A stretch of DNA of 64,000 nucleotides from Thermohalobaculum sp039816045 (GTDB lineage Bacteria; Pseudomonadota; Alphaproteobacteria; Rhodobacterales; Rhodobacteraceae), in NCBI GenBank assembly GCA_039816045.1, contig JBCBYB010000004.1:124001-188000 (forward strand), written 5' to 3'. Shown piece after piece: positions 1 to 8,528 of this stretch (position 1 is the first letter of the stretch; each line of letters starts with the position of its first letter). The notes below the pieces were generated by a model. The model was not told the DNA's origin. It was given only the letters and a program-made list of their open reading frames with translations, and did no database searches. The position numbers and the translations under genes were made by a program.

Positions 1-1
1 C

Positions 2-949
2 TGCAACACGGCGGTGCGGCGGGTGACGGCCGCCGCCGCGGGCTATCGGGTCGAGACCGATTGCGGTGCGCTCTCTTGCAAGAGCGCGGTGCTGGCGACC
101 AGAGCCTGTGCGCGCCCGCGGGTGCCGCCGGTGGCAGCCGCCGTGCCACGCCGGGTGCACCAGATCACGCCGTCGACCTACAAGCGCTCCGACGATCTGC
201 TGCAAGGCCGCGTGCTGGTGGTCGGGGCGTCGGCCTCCGGCGTGCAACTCGCGCGGGAGATCCAAAGCTCCGGCCGGCCCGTGACGCTGGCGGTCGGCCA
301 ACATCTCCGCATGCCCCGGCGCTATCGCGGACGGGACATCGAGCGCTGGCTGGATCTGATCGGCGTGATGGACCAGCGATACGACATGGTCGAGGACCTT
401 TCGCGGGCCCGCCGTGCGCCCTCGCCACAGCTGATCGGCAGCGCGCGCCCGGTCGATCTGAACGCGCTCCAGGAGGCGGGGGTTGAGGTGGTCGGGCGGC
501 TTGCCGATATCCGCGACGGCCGTGCGCTGTTCTCGGGCGGGCTCGGGGCCCATACGGCCTCGGCGGATCTGAAACTCGCGCGCCTCCTCGATGGGATCGA
601 CGCTTGGGCCATCGACCGGGGTGTAGAGGCTGAACTGCCCCCGCCCGACCGGCCCGAGCCGCCCCGGCTGCCGGCCAGCCCGCGTTTGTGGCTCGAGCTT
701 TCCGAGATCGACACCGTGCTCTGGGCCACAGGCTATACGCCCGATTTCTCCTGGCTCGATCTGCCGGTCTTCGATGCCCGCGGGCAACTCCGCCATGACG
801 GCGGCGTGGTGGCCGCCCCCGGCGTCTACGCCCTCGGTCTGCCGCTGATGCGCCGGCGCCGTTCGCATCAGATCTCGGGCGTCGGCAGCGATGCCCGCGA
901 CCTTGCCAATCACCTCACACAGCATCTCGACGCGGCCCGTGCGGCCTGA
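2..949 (+). CDS. Flavin-containing monooxygenase-like oxidoreductase, 5' end outside window
   Basis: The reading frame is open from base 2, so the N-terminal FAD-binding part lies outside the window. A second Rossmann motif (VVGASASGVQLA) is visible about 75 residues in, as in the NADPH-binding half of FMO/CzcO-type flavoproteins. A late conserved stretch (TVLWATGYTPDFSWL) matches the 'ATGY' signature of that family. The product probably oxidises a small soluble substrate with NADPH and FAD in the cytoplasm. It sits 18 bp upstream of the cysteine synthase gene, and an AAAAGGA ribosome site lies in the gap, so it is probably the first visible gene of the operon. The substrate is unknown. Confidence 0.7.
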   Translation, partial: CNTAVRRVTAAAAGYRVETDCGALSCKSAVLATRACARPRVPPVAAAVPRRVHQITPSTYKRSDDLLQGRVLVVGASASGVQLAREIQSSGRPVTLAVGQHLRMPRRYRGRDIERWLDLIGVMDQRYDMVEDLSRARRAPSPQLIGSARPVDLNALQEAGVEVVGRLADIRDGRALFSGGLGAHTASADLKLARLLDGIDAWAIDRGVEAELPPPDRPEPPRLPASPRLWLELSEIDTVLWATGYTPDFSWLDLPVFDARGQLRHDGGVVAAPGVYALGLPLMRRRRSHQISGVGSDARDLANHLTQHLDAARAA

Positions 950-967
950 CCCGAAAAGGATTTCTAG

Positions 968-2518
968 ATGACCTTCAACCCCGGCATTTTCACCCCGCAC
1001 TCGTTGCCAGCGCGCCCGAGCCACGGCCCCTATGGCTCGATCCTCGAGACCGTCGGGCGCACCCCCATCGTGCGCCTCAACCACATCGCGCCGCCCAATG
1101 TGGAGCTCTACGTCAAGCTCGAAGCCTTCAACCCGATGGGCTCCGTCAAGGACCGCCTGGCGATGGCGGTGATCGAGGCGGCCGAGCGCGAAGGGCGGCT
1201 GAAGCCCGGCCAGACGGTGATCGAGGCGACCTCCGGCAACACCGGGATCGGGCTTGCGATGGTCTGCGCGGCCAAAGGCTATCCGCTGGTCATCGTGATG
1301 GGCGAGAACTTCAGCCTCGAGCGGCGCAAGCTGCTGCGGTTCCTCGGCGCCAAGGTCGTGCTGACCCCGGCGGCCGAGCGTGGCACCGGCATGTTCGCGC
1401 TCGCCAAACGCCTGGCCGAGACCCATGGCTGGTTCCTCTGCCACCAGTTCGAGACCGAGGCGAACGCCGACATCCACACCGCCACCACGGCCCGCGAGAT
1501 CCTGGGGGATTTCGCCACGTTGGGGCTCGACTATTGGGTCTCGGGCTTTGGCACTGGCGGCACGCTCAAAGGGGTTGCCCGGGTGCTGCAAGAGGAGAGC
1601 CCGCGCACCGAGATCGTCGTGGCCGAGCCCGAGAACGCCCAAATCCTCAGCAGCGGCATTCCCCAGGCGCGCAACCCCGACGGCACGGCGGCGCGCAGCC
1701 ATCCGGACGCGCGCGCGCACCCGATGCAGGGCTGGACGCCGGACTTCATCCCGAAGCTTGCGGGCGATGCGCTCGAGGGCAATCTGATCGACCATTTCCA
1801 GCCCGTCTCCGGCACCGAGGCGCTGGAGACCGCCCGGCGGCTCGCCACCCGCGAAGGGATCTTCTGCGGCATCAGCGGCGGCGCAACGGTCGCTGCAGCC
1901 TTGCGGATGGCGGAGCGGGCGCCGCGCGGTGCCCGCATCCTCGCCATGGTCCCGGACACGGGCGAGCGCTATCTCTCGACGCCGCTCTTCGACGACATCC
2001 CCGAAGAGATGACCGAGGAGGAGGAGCGCATCGCAGCCTCCGCCCCGCGCCCCCCGCGTAAGCCGCGCGCGGACGGCCCGGCGGCGGAGATCTCGCCGGA
2101 AGCGGTGGCTTTCCTCGAGGCCGCCCTGTCGGACCGGGACGCGCCCATCGTGATGGTCGGCTTCGAGTGGTGCGAGTTCTGCTGGTCCGTCCGGAAGCTC
2201 TTCGACCGCACGGGCGTTGCGTTCCGCGCCATCGATGTGGACAGCGCCGCGTTCCGTGAGGCCGACCGTGGCGGACAGATCCTGCGGGCGATGTTCGCGC
2301 GCACCGGGCGGCGCACCGTGCCTCAGGTGTTCATCGGCGGCGAGATGATCGGCGGCGCGACGGAGGTGCTGGCCGCCAACAATGACGGGACCCTCGCGGC
2401 GCGGCTCGAGGCCATCGGACGGGCACCCACGGGCCATGTCGAGGACGCTTTTGCGTTCCTGCCGAAATGGGTCAAGCGCCCCAAAGCGGCCCAGCAACAC
2501 CAGGCGGGGGCGACCTGA
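968..2518 (+). CDS. Cysteine synthase family PLP enzyme fused to a C-terminal glutaredoxin domain
   Basis: A 516-residue protein, about 200 longer than ordinary CysK (about 310). Residues 20-345 are a fold-type II PLP enzyme: the Schiff-base lysine is K61 in MGSVKDR, the substrate-loop motif is TSGNTGIG near 87-94, and the phosphate-binding glycine loop is GFGTGGTLKG near 193-202. A charged, proline-rich linker leads to a glutaredoxin domain at about 393-490. It has a CEFC active site (C402, C405), a TVP cis-proline motif and a GGEMIGG glutathione-site motif. The synthase half should join a sulfur nucleophile to an activated serine; the glutaredoxin half could reduce or deliver the thiol. The next gene starts on its stop codon (TGATG), so translation is coupled. 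Confidence 0.9.
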   Translation: MTFNPGIFTPHSLPARPSHGPYGSILETVGRTPIVRLNHIAPPNVELYVKLEAFNPMGSVKDRLAMAVIEAAEREGRLKPGQTVIEATSGNTGIGLAMVCAAKGYPLVIVMGENFSLERRKLLRFLGAKVVLTPAAERGTGMFALAKRLAETHGWFLCHQFETEANADIHTATTAREILGDFATLGLDYWVSGFGTGGTLKGVARVLQEESPRTEIVVAEPENAQILSSGIPQARNPDGTAARSHPDARAHPMQGWTPDFIPKLAGDALEGNLIDHFQPVSGTEALETARRLATREGIFCGISGGATVAAALRMAERAPRGARILAMVPDTGERYLSTPLFDDIPEEMTEEEERIAASAPRPPRKPRADGPAAEISPEAVAFLEAALSDRDAPIVMVGFEWCEFCWSVRKLFDRTGVAFRAIDVDSAAFREADRGGQILRAMFARTGRRTVPQVFIGGEMIGGATEVLAANNDGTLAARLEAIGRAPTGHVEDAFAFLPKWVKRPKAAQQHQAGAT

Positions 2519-3243
2519 TGCTGGCGATCTCACTCCCCTCCCCGACAATCGCCCAGCTCGACCGTCCGGTGTGGACCGCCCTCACGACCCACCATGCCGG
2601 GCTGGCCGAGGGGGACGGGCTGGCCCGCCGCCTCTCGAGCGAGATCGGCCCCTTTGCAGGCGCGGCGGACGAGACACCGGAGAGCCTCGCAGCCCTTGCC
2701 CAATTGGTGGCACGGTCTCGGACGCATGTCGCGCTGATGCAGGGGCCGGAGATCATGATCCCGCCAGCGATCCGCGCCACGCTCACCGCCACGGGGGTGC
2801 AAATGGTCGCCGAGGCGCCGATCGTCGCACCCGATCCCTTGGGCATCGTCCGTCTCGGGCCGGAGGATGCCCCCGACATGCTGGCGCTGGCCACGCTGAC
2901 CAAACCCGGGCCCTTCGCGCTCCGCACGCTTGAGCTTGGGGCCTATTGGGGCATCCGCTCGGCCGGACGTCTGGTCGCGATGGCCGGAGAGCGCATGAAG
3001 CAGCCGGGCTTCACCGAGATCAGCGCCGTCTGCGTCCACCCCGACCAGCGCGGAAAGGGCCATGCGGCGCGCCTCTGCACCCATGCGGCTGCCACAATCC
3101 AGGCCCGCGACGAGATCCCTTACCTCCATGCCTTCAGCGACAACACCGCGGCCATCGGGCTTTATGAGCGCCTCGGCTTCCGGCATCGCCGGACGGTGCA
3201 TGTGGCGATGCTGGAGGCCGAGGGAGCCGCAGTCAGCCCATGA
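2518..3243 (+). CDS. GNAT family N-acetyltransferase
   Basis: The ATG at 2518 shares its A with the stop codon of the cysteine synthase fusion; this start is preferred to an upstream one that would overlap further. The product is 241 residues. The C-terminal half carries the GNAT acetyl-CoA signature: ISAVCVHPDQRGKGHAARL (motif A, with an RGKGHA pyrophosphate loop), followed by HAFSDNTAAIGLYERLGFR (motif B). This part resembles the FR47/RimI-like branch that acetylates small amines. The N-terminal half (about 1-110) is more divergent. The operon position suggests it acetylates an amino acid-type substrate or product of the CysK fusion, but the substrate cannot be read from the sequence. Confidence 0.85.
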   Translation: MLAISLPSPTIAQLDRPVWTALTTHHAGLAEGDGLARRLSSEIGPFAGAADETPESLAALAQLVARSRTHVALMQGPEIMIPPAIRATLTATGVQMVAEAPIVAPDPLGIVRLGPEDAPDMLALATLTKPGPFALRTLELGAYWGIRSAGRLVAMAGERMKQPGFTEISAVCVHPDQRGKGHAARLCTHAAATIQARDEIPYLHAFSDNTAAIGLYERLGFRHRRTVHVAMLEAEGAAVSP

Positions 3244-3695
3244 CCCAGGATCCGCTGACGGCGATCGTCCGGTCGCTGGAACTCTCGGGGGCCGCTTTTC
3301 TCGACGCCGCGTTCACCGCTCCCTGGGCGGTGGTCGCGCTGGGGGCCGAGGAGGACTGCCGCCCCGTTGGCCCCGTGCCCAGGCACGTCATCGCCTATCA
3401 CGTGATGACCGAAGGCGAGGCGGTTCTGCTGGTCGACCGGCGCGCACGCTGCCAGGTCACGGCGGGGGATGTGGTCTTCCTACCCGGCAACACCCGCTGC
3501 GTGCTCGCAAGTGCGCCGGGGATCGCCCCTGTGCCGGCAGACGATCTGCTGCTGCCGCTCGGACGGGACGGCCTCGTGCGCATCCACCACGGCGTCGGCT
3601 ACAGCGCGCCCGAGGCGTTCTCCCGCGCCTTCAAACGCGAGACCGGCCTCGCCCCCAACAGCCCCCACGGCTTTGAATCAGGAGTTACCCCATGA
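3240..3695 (+). pseudogene. AraC-type regulator with internal deletion: cupin sensor joined to the last recognition helix
   Basis: A 151-residue frame overlaps its neighbours by ATGA on both sides. Residues 1-118 match the cupin_6 ligand-binding domain of AraC regulators (a cupin-like sensor core ending DGLVRIHHGVG). Directly after this comes SAPEAFSRAFKRETGLAP, which is the final helix-turn-helix consensus normally found about 150-170 residues later. The rest of the cupin tail, the first HTH and the linker helix are absent. The join keeps the frame open. A full regulator is about 300 residues, so this product is half-size and probably cannot bind DNA as a normal AraC protein. It could survive as a ligand-binding protein or a dominant-negative partner; a decaying gene is the simplest reading. 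Confidence 0.7.
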
Positions 3696-4648
3696 CCCGC
3701 GCCGCATACCGCGCCCACCTGCCCCAACTCGGCGACACCCGCTTGCTGACCGATGGCGGGATCGAGACGACCCTGATCTTCCACGAGGGGCTCGATCTGC
3801 CGCTCTTCGCCGCGTTCACCCTGCTGAAGCAATCCGAGGGTCGGGCGGCCCTCCGGCGCTACTATGCACGACATGCAGAGGTCGCGCGGGCCCAAGGGGT
3901 CGGCTTCGTGCTCGACAGCGCGACCTGGCGGGCGAGCCGCGATTGGGGCGACCAGCTCGGCTATGACGCGGCGGCGCTGGAGGAGGCCAATCTCGACGCG
4001 GTCGCCCTCCTCTTTGAGCTGCGCGGGGCGTTCGAGGCGGACCAGCCCTTTGTCATCAGCGGCAGTATCGGCCCCCGCGGCGACGGCTATGCACCGGGGG
4101 CACTGATGACCCCCGAGGAGGCCGCGGACTATCACGACGCCCAGGTCGCCAGCCTCGAGGCTGCCGGTGTCGATATGATCAGCGCGATCACCATGACCCA
4201 TACGGGCGAGGCGGCGGGCATCGCAATGGCCGCAAAGCGCCACGGCGTGCCGCTCGCGCTCTCCTTCACGCTCGAGACCGATGGGCGGCTGCCCTCGGGC
4301 CAAGCGCTTGGCGAGGCGATCCGCGAGGTCGATGCCGATCCCTCCGGCGGGCCGGCTTACTACATGATCAACTGCGCGCACCCGGACCATTTCCGCGGGA
4401 CCCTGGAGCCGAGCGCCGATTGGGTCGGGCGGATCCGGGGCCTGCGCGCCAACGCCTCGCGCCTCAGCCATACCGAGCTCGATGCGGCAGAGACCCTCGA
4501 CGAGGGCAACCCGACAGAGCTCGCGCGCGACTATGCGGGGCTCCTTGGGCTCATGCCGAACCTGCGGGTCTTCGGCGGCTGCTGCGGCACCGATCACCGC
4601 CATGTGCACGCCATCGGCGAGGCCTGTATCCCGGCCTGCGCCGCCTGA
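3692..4648 (+). CDS. Homocysteine S-methyltransferase family protein
   Basis: A 318-residue protein starting with an ATGA overlap on the previous gene. The N-terminus LLTDGGIETTLIF is the usual start of the homocysteine-methyltransferase TIM barrel. The three zinc-binding cysteines are present: C228 in MINCAHPDH, and C297-C298 in the GGCCGTDHRH motif near the C-terminus. The family transfers a methyl group from S-methylmethionine, betaine or SAM to a zinc-bound thiol, usually homocysteine. A second, more divergent member lies at 36209-37219, so the window holds two. Its place in the CysK-glutaredoxin operon suggests methylation of a thiol made by that enzyme, which is inference. Confidence 0.88.
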   Translation: MTRAAYRAHLPQLGDTRLLTDGGIETTLIFHEGLDLPLFAAFTLLKQSEGRAALRRYYARHAEVARAQGVGFVLDSATWRASRDWGDQLGYDAAALEEANLDAVALLFELRGAFEADQPFVISGSIGPRGDGYAPGALMTPEEAADYHDAQVASLEAAGVDMISAITMTHTGEAAGIAMAAKRHGVPLALSFTLETDGRLPSGQALGEAIREVDADPSGGPAYYMINCAHPDHFRGTLEPSADWVGRIRGLRANASRLSHTELDAAETLDEGNPTELARDYAGLLGLMPNLRVFGGCCGTDHRHVHAIGEACIPACAA

Positions 4649-4724
4649 CCCGAAGCCTTATCGCCCAACGTTTTCACCCGAGGACCGGGACGCCCCCGCC
4701 CGGTCCGCACTCTGGATTTGACCC

Positions 4725-6200
4725 ATGCGCCCATGTCTCCGACCGGCTCCGCTGCTTGCAAGCGCCGCTGCTATGGCCCTCGCGGCCGTCCTCACCGCCG
4801 AGGCAAGCGGGCCCGTCCTCGCACCGATCACCGATGCCGATTTCCACCAGAACGCCGCGTTTCCCGAGGCGCAGGTGACCCTCGGCCGGATGCTGTTCTT
4901 CGACAAGATACTGAGCGGCAACCGCAACATCTCCTGCGCGACTTGCCACCACCCGGCCCACGCCAGCGCCGACGGCTTGGCCCTCGGCATCGGCGAAGGC
5001 GGCGTCGGCCTCGGCCCGGACCGCCATGTGCCAGAGGGAGAGGCGGTGCTCGGCCGCGTCCCCCGCAACGCCCCAGCGCTTCGTTTTGTCGGCAGGCGGG
5101 CGTTGACGGCGCTCTTCCACGACGGACGCGTCGAGGCGGCTCCGAACGGCCCCTGGCCGAGCGGGTTCTGGACGCCAGCCCGCGAACAGCTCCCCGAAGG
5201 CCTCGACAGCGTGCTCGCCGCCCAGGCCATGTTCCCCGTGCTCTCGGACATCGAAATGGCCGGAGCACGTGGCGAGAACCCGGTGGCGGACGCCGCAGCG
5301 CTCCGACGCTTTGGTGGTGCGGGCGGCGCCTGGGACCTGCTGGCCGACCGGCTGCGGCAGACGCCCGGCTATGTCACCCTGTTCAAAAGGGCCTATCCGG
5401 AGATCCCGCATCCGGATGCCATCACCTTTGTCCACGCCGCCAACGCGCTGGCGGCCTTCCAGACGGTGGCCTTCCGTCCCGATGACAGCCCGTTCGACCG
5501 CTATCTCCGCTCCGGCGACCGCGCTGCCCTCTCTCCAGCCGCCGCCCGCGGAATGGATCTCTTCTATGGCCCCGCCGGCTGCGCCGCCTGCCATGCGGGC
5601 ACGTTCCAGACCGACAACCGCTTCCACGCCATCGCCATGCCCCAGATCGGCCCGGGCAAGGGCGACGGATCGGACGACAGCTATTTCCGCGCAACGGGAT
5701 ATGCCGGACGGCTCGAGGATTTCGGCCGCGCGCCGATCTCGGGCGACCCGGCCGACCGCTACCGCTTCCGCACGCCGTCGCTGCGCGATGTGGAGCTGAC
5801 GGCCCCCTATGGCCATGCGGGAGCCTTTGCCACGCTGGAGGAGGTCGTGCGCCACCATCTCGACCCGGTGGCCACGGTCGAGGCCTATCGCCTGCCGGAC
5901 GGCCACCTGCCGGACCTCGCCGCTATCGACCAGCCGATGGCCGTGGGCGCGCGCTTTGGCCACGAGCCGGTCAACCCCGCCCGCCGCGCCGATTATGACC
6001 GCCGTGACGGCTGGGTGCAGGCCCAGGCGCCGATGCGCGCCCGTCTCGCCGCCGCCAACGAGCGCATCGCCACCCCGCTCGACGATGCCGCCATCGCCGA
6101 CATCCTGGCCTTCCTGAAGGCCCTCACCGATCCGCGCAGCCGGGAGATGGACCCCCTGATCCCGGAGCGCGTGCCAAGCGGCCTCCCGGTCGCCGACTGA
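4725..6200 (+). CDS. Di-haem cytochrome-c peroxidase / MauG family protein
   Basis: A 491-residue exported protein with a hydrophobic signal segment (about residues 8-26). Two c-type haem motifs are present: C71-A-T-C74-H75 (followed by HPAHAS) and C286-A-A-C289-H290. The pattern, including TLGRMLFFDKILSGNRNISCATCHHP, is the CCP/MauG family, which takes electrons from c-type cytochromes to reduce peroxide or to oxidise protein side chains. The later FRTPSLRDVELTAPYGHAG motif is also typical. It lies 76 bp after the methyltransferase gene and 44 bp before the next exported-protein gene, so it may be co-transcribed. Whether it is a peroxidase or a protein-modifying MauG cannot be decided from the sequence. 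Confidence 0.9.
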   Translation: MRPCLRPAPLLASAAAMALAAVLTAEASGPVLAPITDADFHQNAAFPEAQVTLGRMLFFDKILSGNRNISCATCHHPAHASADGLALGIGEGGVGLGPDRHVPEGEAVLGRVPRNAPALRFVGRRALTALFHDGRVEAAPNGPWPSGFWTPAREQLPEGLDSVLAAQAMFPVLSDIEMAGARGENPVADAAALRRFGGAGGAWDLLADRLRQTPGYVTLFKRAYPEIPHPDAITFVHAANALAAFQTVAFRPDDSPFDRYLRSGDRAALSPAAARGMDLFYGPAGCAACHAGTFQTDNRFHAIAMPQIGPGKGDGSDDSYFRATGYAGRLEDFGRAPISGDPADRYRFRTPSLRDVELTAPYGHAGAFATLEEVVRHHLDPVATVEAYRLPDGHLPDLAAIDQPMAVGARFGHEPVNPARRADYDRRDGWVQAQAPMRARLAAANERIATPLDDAAIADILAFLKALTDPRSREMDPLIPERVPSGLPVAD

Positions 6201-6244
6201 CCCGCGGCCTAGGCCGCATCCCCCAAGCAACAGAGGACTGACCC

Positions 6245-6949
6245 ATGCGACCCCTCCCCCTCCTGCTCGCCTCCGCCCTGGCCCTGCCGGCCGCGGCGGC
6301 GGATCTCTCGACCCACGACGCCCCTGTCTCCTTCGATCTCAGCTTCCGCTACCACGTGGCGGACGACATCGCGGAGCAGGACGTCTTCATCGAACGCCAG
6401 CCGGGCTCTGGCGAGGTCTGGCGCCCGACGCCGGCCGAGCGCGATTTCGACGCGCCGCTCTTCGCCGCCGCCGAGCCGCAGCGCCATATGCCGTTCGATG
6501 CGACCGCGATCGGCCCCTACCCCAAGGGTGCGGCGCTCGGCATCACCCTCGGCGAGTGGTACGGGGCGACCGGCGAGGGCAGCTACACCTGCGAGACCGG
6601 CGAGGGCCATCTCGAGATCAGCTTCGAGGGGCTGATACCGGACGGTGTCTACACGCTCTGGCATTACTTCGTGGCCTGGCCGCCGACCGAGCCGTTCATC
6701 GGCACCTATGACCTGCCGGTCGGCAGCCGTGACGGGGTGCAGTCGGTCTTCACCGCCGACGCCGAGGGCCGCGCACGCTTTGACCAGAGCTTCAAGCCTT
6801 GCCTCCAGCTCACGGGTAAGCATCTGGCTGCCGGCCTTGCGGTGAACTGGCACAGCGACGGCAAAACCTATGGCGTGGAGCCGGGGGACTTCGCAGAGAA
6901 CGCCCATATCCAGCTCTACTCGGATCTCCCGGCGCGCTCGGGTCTCTGA
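6245..6949 (+). CDS. Exported protein of unknown function
   Basis: A 234-residue protein with a clear signal peptide ending near ALPAAAA (about residue 20). The mature part is rich in short beta-type segments, with aromatic and glycine residues (ISFEGLIPDGVYTLWHYFVAW) and two cysteines that could form a disulfide. No catalytic motif was recognised. The last third (LTGKHLAAGLAVNWHSDGKTYG) loosely recalls beta-sandwich periplasmic proteins, but this is weak. It follows the di-haem peroxidase by 44 bp on the same strand and could be its partner or substrate, since MauG-type enzymes often act on a neighbouring protein. That link is only positional. Confidence 0.75.
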   Translation: MRPLPLLLASALALPAAAADLSTHDAPVSFDLSFRYHVADDIAEQDVFIERQPGSGEVWRPTPAERDFDAPLFAAAEPQRHMPFDATAIGPYPKGAALGITLGEWYGATGEGSYTCETGEGHLEISFEGLIPDGVYTLWHYFVAWPPTEPFIGTYDLPVGSRDGVQSVFTADAEGRARFDQSFKPCLQLTGKHLAAGLAVNWHSDGKTYGVEPGDFAENAHIQLYSDLPARSGL

Positions 6950-6992
6950 ACCATCGGAAACACCTATCGGCGGCCCGAGATCTCGCCCGGGT

Positions 6993-7009
6993 CGCCCCCT
7001 TTGGGGGTG
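6993..7009. terminator. GC hairpin before the DUF2796 operon
   Basis: CGCCCCC-TTT-GGGGGTG forms a seven-pair stem with a 3-base loop, 44 bp after the stop of the exported-protein gene. No T-run follows, so termination would be weak or Rho-aided. It marks a probable break between the peroxidase genes and the metal-handling operon. Confidence 0.35.
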
Positions 7010-7074
7010 TCTGCGATTGCCGTAACCCCAGCCAGCCGGTAGACTCGACAGAGCTTCAACCTGTGGAGATCGCC

Positions 7075-7788
7075 ATGACCCGCGCCTTGCTCTCGACCGT
7101 CGCCATCACAGCCCTCGTGGGCTTCGCCGCTGCCGAAGAAAAGCGCGAGCTTGGCGCGCATCAACACGGCGTCGGGCTGTTCAACATCGCGATCGAGGGC
7201 GATCAGCTCGCCATGGAGCTGGAGGCGCCGGGGGCCGATATTGTGGGCTTCGAGCACGCCGCCGAGAGCGCCGAGGACAAGGCCGCGATCGAGGCCGCCA
7301 AGGCGCGCCTGGCCGCGCCGCTCACGCTCTTCGTCATGCCGGCCGAGGCGGGCTGTACCCTGGCCAGCGCCGACGTGGATCTGCTGACCGAGGGGGGTGA
7401 CCATGACGACCATGGGCACGGCGACCATGGGCACGAAGAGCACGGGCACGAAGAGCATGCCGAACACGAGGACGAGCATGACCACGAAGAGCATGCCGAG
7501 CATAAGCACGATCATGGCCACACCGGGCACAAGCATTACGAACACGCCCATGACGAGCATGATCACGACGACCATGCGGGCGAAGGGGGCGAGGGCCACA
7601 CCGAGTTCCGCGCGGAATACGCACTGACCTGCGCCAACCCCGAGAAGATCGCCAACATCTCGTTCGACTATTTCGAGGTGTTCCCGAATGCCGAGGAGCT
7701 CGAGATCCAGATGATCGGCGGCAGCGGCAGCCACGGCTTCGAGGTCACCCGCGAGGATCCGGTTCTCCAGGTTCCAGGCAGCTCCTGA
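7075..7788 (+). CDS. DUF2796 (ZrgA-like) periplasmic zinc-binding protein with His-rich insert
   Basis: The start at ATG 7075 is chosen over an in-frame GTG at 7063 because that GTG lies in the ribosome site itself (GTGGAG, 6 bases before the ATG). The product is 237 residues with a signal peptide (residues 1-20). The mature N-terminus begins near KRELGAHQHGVG, the conserved opening of DUF2796. Residues 110-168 are almost entirely His, Asp, Glu and Gly, with dozens of histidines that should bind Zn(II) or a similar ion. The order DUF2796, ABC ATPase, FtsX-type permease, DUF3299 matches the Zrg zinc-uptake systems described in Vibrio. I looked for a Zur-type palindrome upstream and did not find one. 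Confidence 0.88.
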   Translation: MTRALLSTVAITALVGFAAAEEKRELGAHQHGVGLFNIAIEGDQLAMELEAPGADIVGFEHAAESAEDKAAIEAAKARLAAPLTLFVMPAEAGCTLASADVDLLTEGGDHDDHGHGDHGHEEHGHEEHAEHEDEHDHEEHAEHKHDHGHTGHKHYEHAHDEHDHDDHAGEGGEGHTEFRAEYALTCANPEKIANISFDYFEVFPNAEELEIQMIGGSGSHGFEVTREDPVLQVPGSS

Positions 7789-7796
7789 CCCGCGCG

Positions 7797-8528
7797 ATGC
7801 CGCCCGAGGCCGAGCTGCACGGCGGCATTGCGACCGCCGGCTTGGCCATCCATGCACACGATACCCGGTTCACCTGGCCGGGTGAGGCGCGCTTCTCGAT
7901 CAGCATCTCGCACCTGGCCATCAGGCCCGGCGAGCGGGTCTTCCTGCATGGGCCGAGCGGATCGGGCAAATCGACGCTGCTCTCGCTGCTGGCCGGGATC
8001 GTCGCTCCGCAGACCGGTGAGATCGAGATCATGGGTGCCCCGTTCTCCGCCCTCAGCGGCTTCAGGCGCGACCGCGTCAGGGCCGAGCGGTTCGGGATCA
8101 TCTTCCAGATGTTCAACCTGCTGCCCTATGCCTCGGCCATCGACAACGTGCTGTTGCCGCTTGCCTTCGCGCCCGAGCGGGCCGCCCGTGTGGGCCGGGC
8201 GCGCGTGGCCGAAGCGCAGCGGCTGCTGACCGCCCTCGGCCTGCCGCGGGATGCGGTGGAGACCGCGCGGGCCGACCGTCTCTCGGTCGGGCAGCAGCAG
8301 CGGGTGGCGGTTGCGCGCGCCCTCGTCGGCACACCGGATATCGTCATCGCAGACGAGCCGACCTCGGCCCTCGACACGGGGGCGCGGGACGCCTTCCTGT
8401 CGCTGCTGTTCGAGCAGGTCGCCGCCGCCGGAGCGACGCTGGTGATGGTCAGCCACGACACGGGCCTCGGCGCCGAATTCGACCGGTCGCTCGCCCTCGG
8501 CGATATCGCACAGGTGGAGCGGGCATGA
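7797..8528 (+). CDS. ABC transporter ATP-binding protein (LolD/MacB type, Zrg-like operon)
   Basis: A 243-residue ATPase starting 8 bp after the DUF2796 gene. It has Walker A GPSGSGKST (about residues 58-66), a Q-loop in GIIFQMFNLLPY, the signature LSVGQQQRVAVARAL in place of the usual LSGGQ, and Walker B DIVIADEPTSALD. Those features and the size place it with the LolD/MacB branch that partners FtsX-type permeases, whose members usually do mechanical work across the inner membrane rather than classical import. The next gene overlaps its stop by ATGA, so the two are co-translated. In this operon it should power metal capture or release involving the His-rich protein. Confidence 0.9.
   Translation: MPPEAELHGGIATAGLAIHAHDTRFTWPGEARFSISISHLAIRPGERVFLHGPSGSGKSTLLSLLAGIVAPQTGEIEIMGAPFSALSGFRRDRVRAERFGIIFQMFNLLPYASAIDNVLLPLAFAPERAARVGRARVAEAQRLLTALGLPRDAVETARADRLSVGQQQRVAVARALVGTPDIVIADEPTSALDTGARDAFLSLLFEQVAAAGATLVMVSHDTGLGAEFDRSLALGDIAQVERA

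Noticed and set aside
4674..6230. A 518-codon minus-strand frame
   Set aside because: It is opposite the di-haem peroxidase, whose two CXXCH motifs and signal peptide decide the strand.
7402..7578. Repetitive GAC/CAT-rich DNA that looks like a short tandem repeat
   Set aside because: It encodes the His/Asp/Glu-rich metal-binding segment of the DUF2796 protein and keeps the frame.
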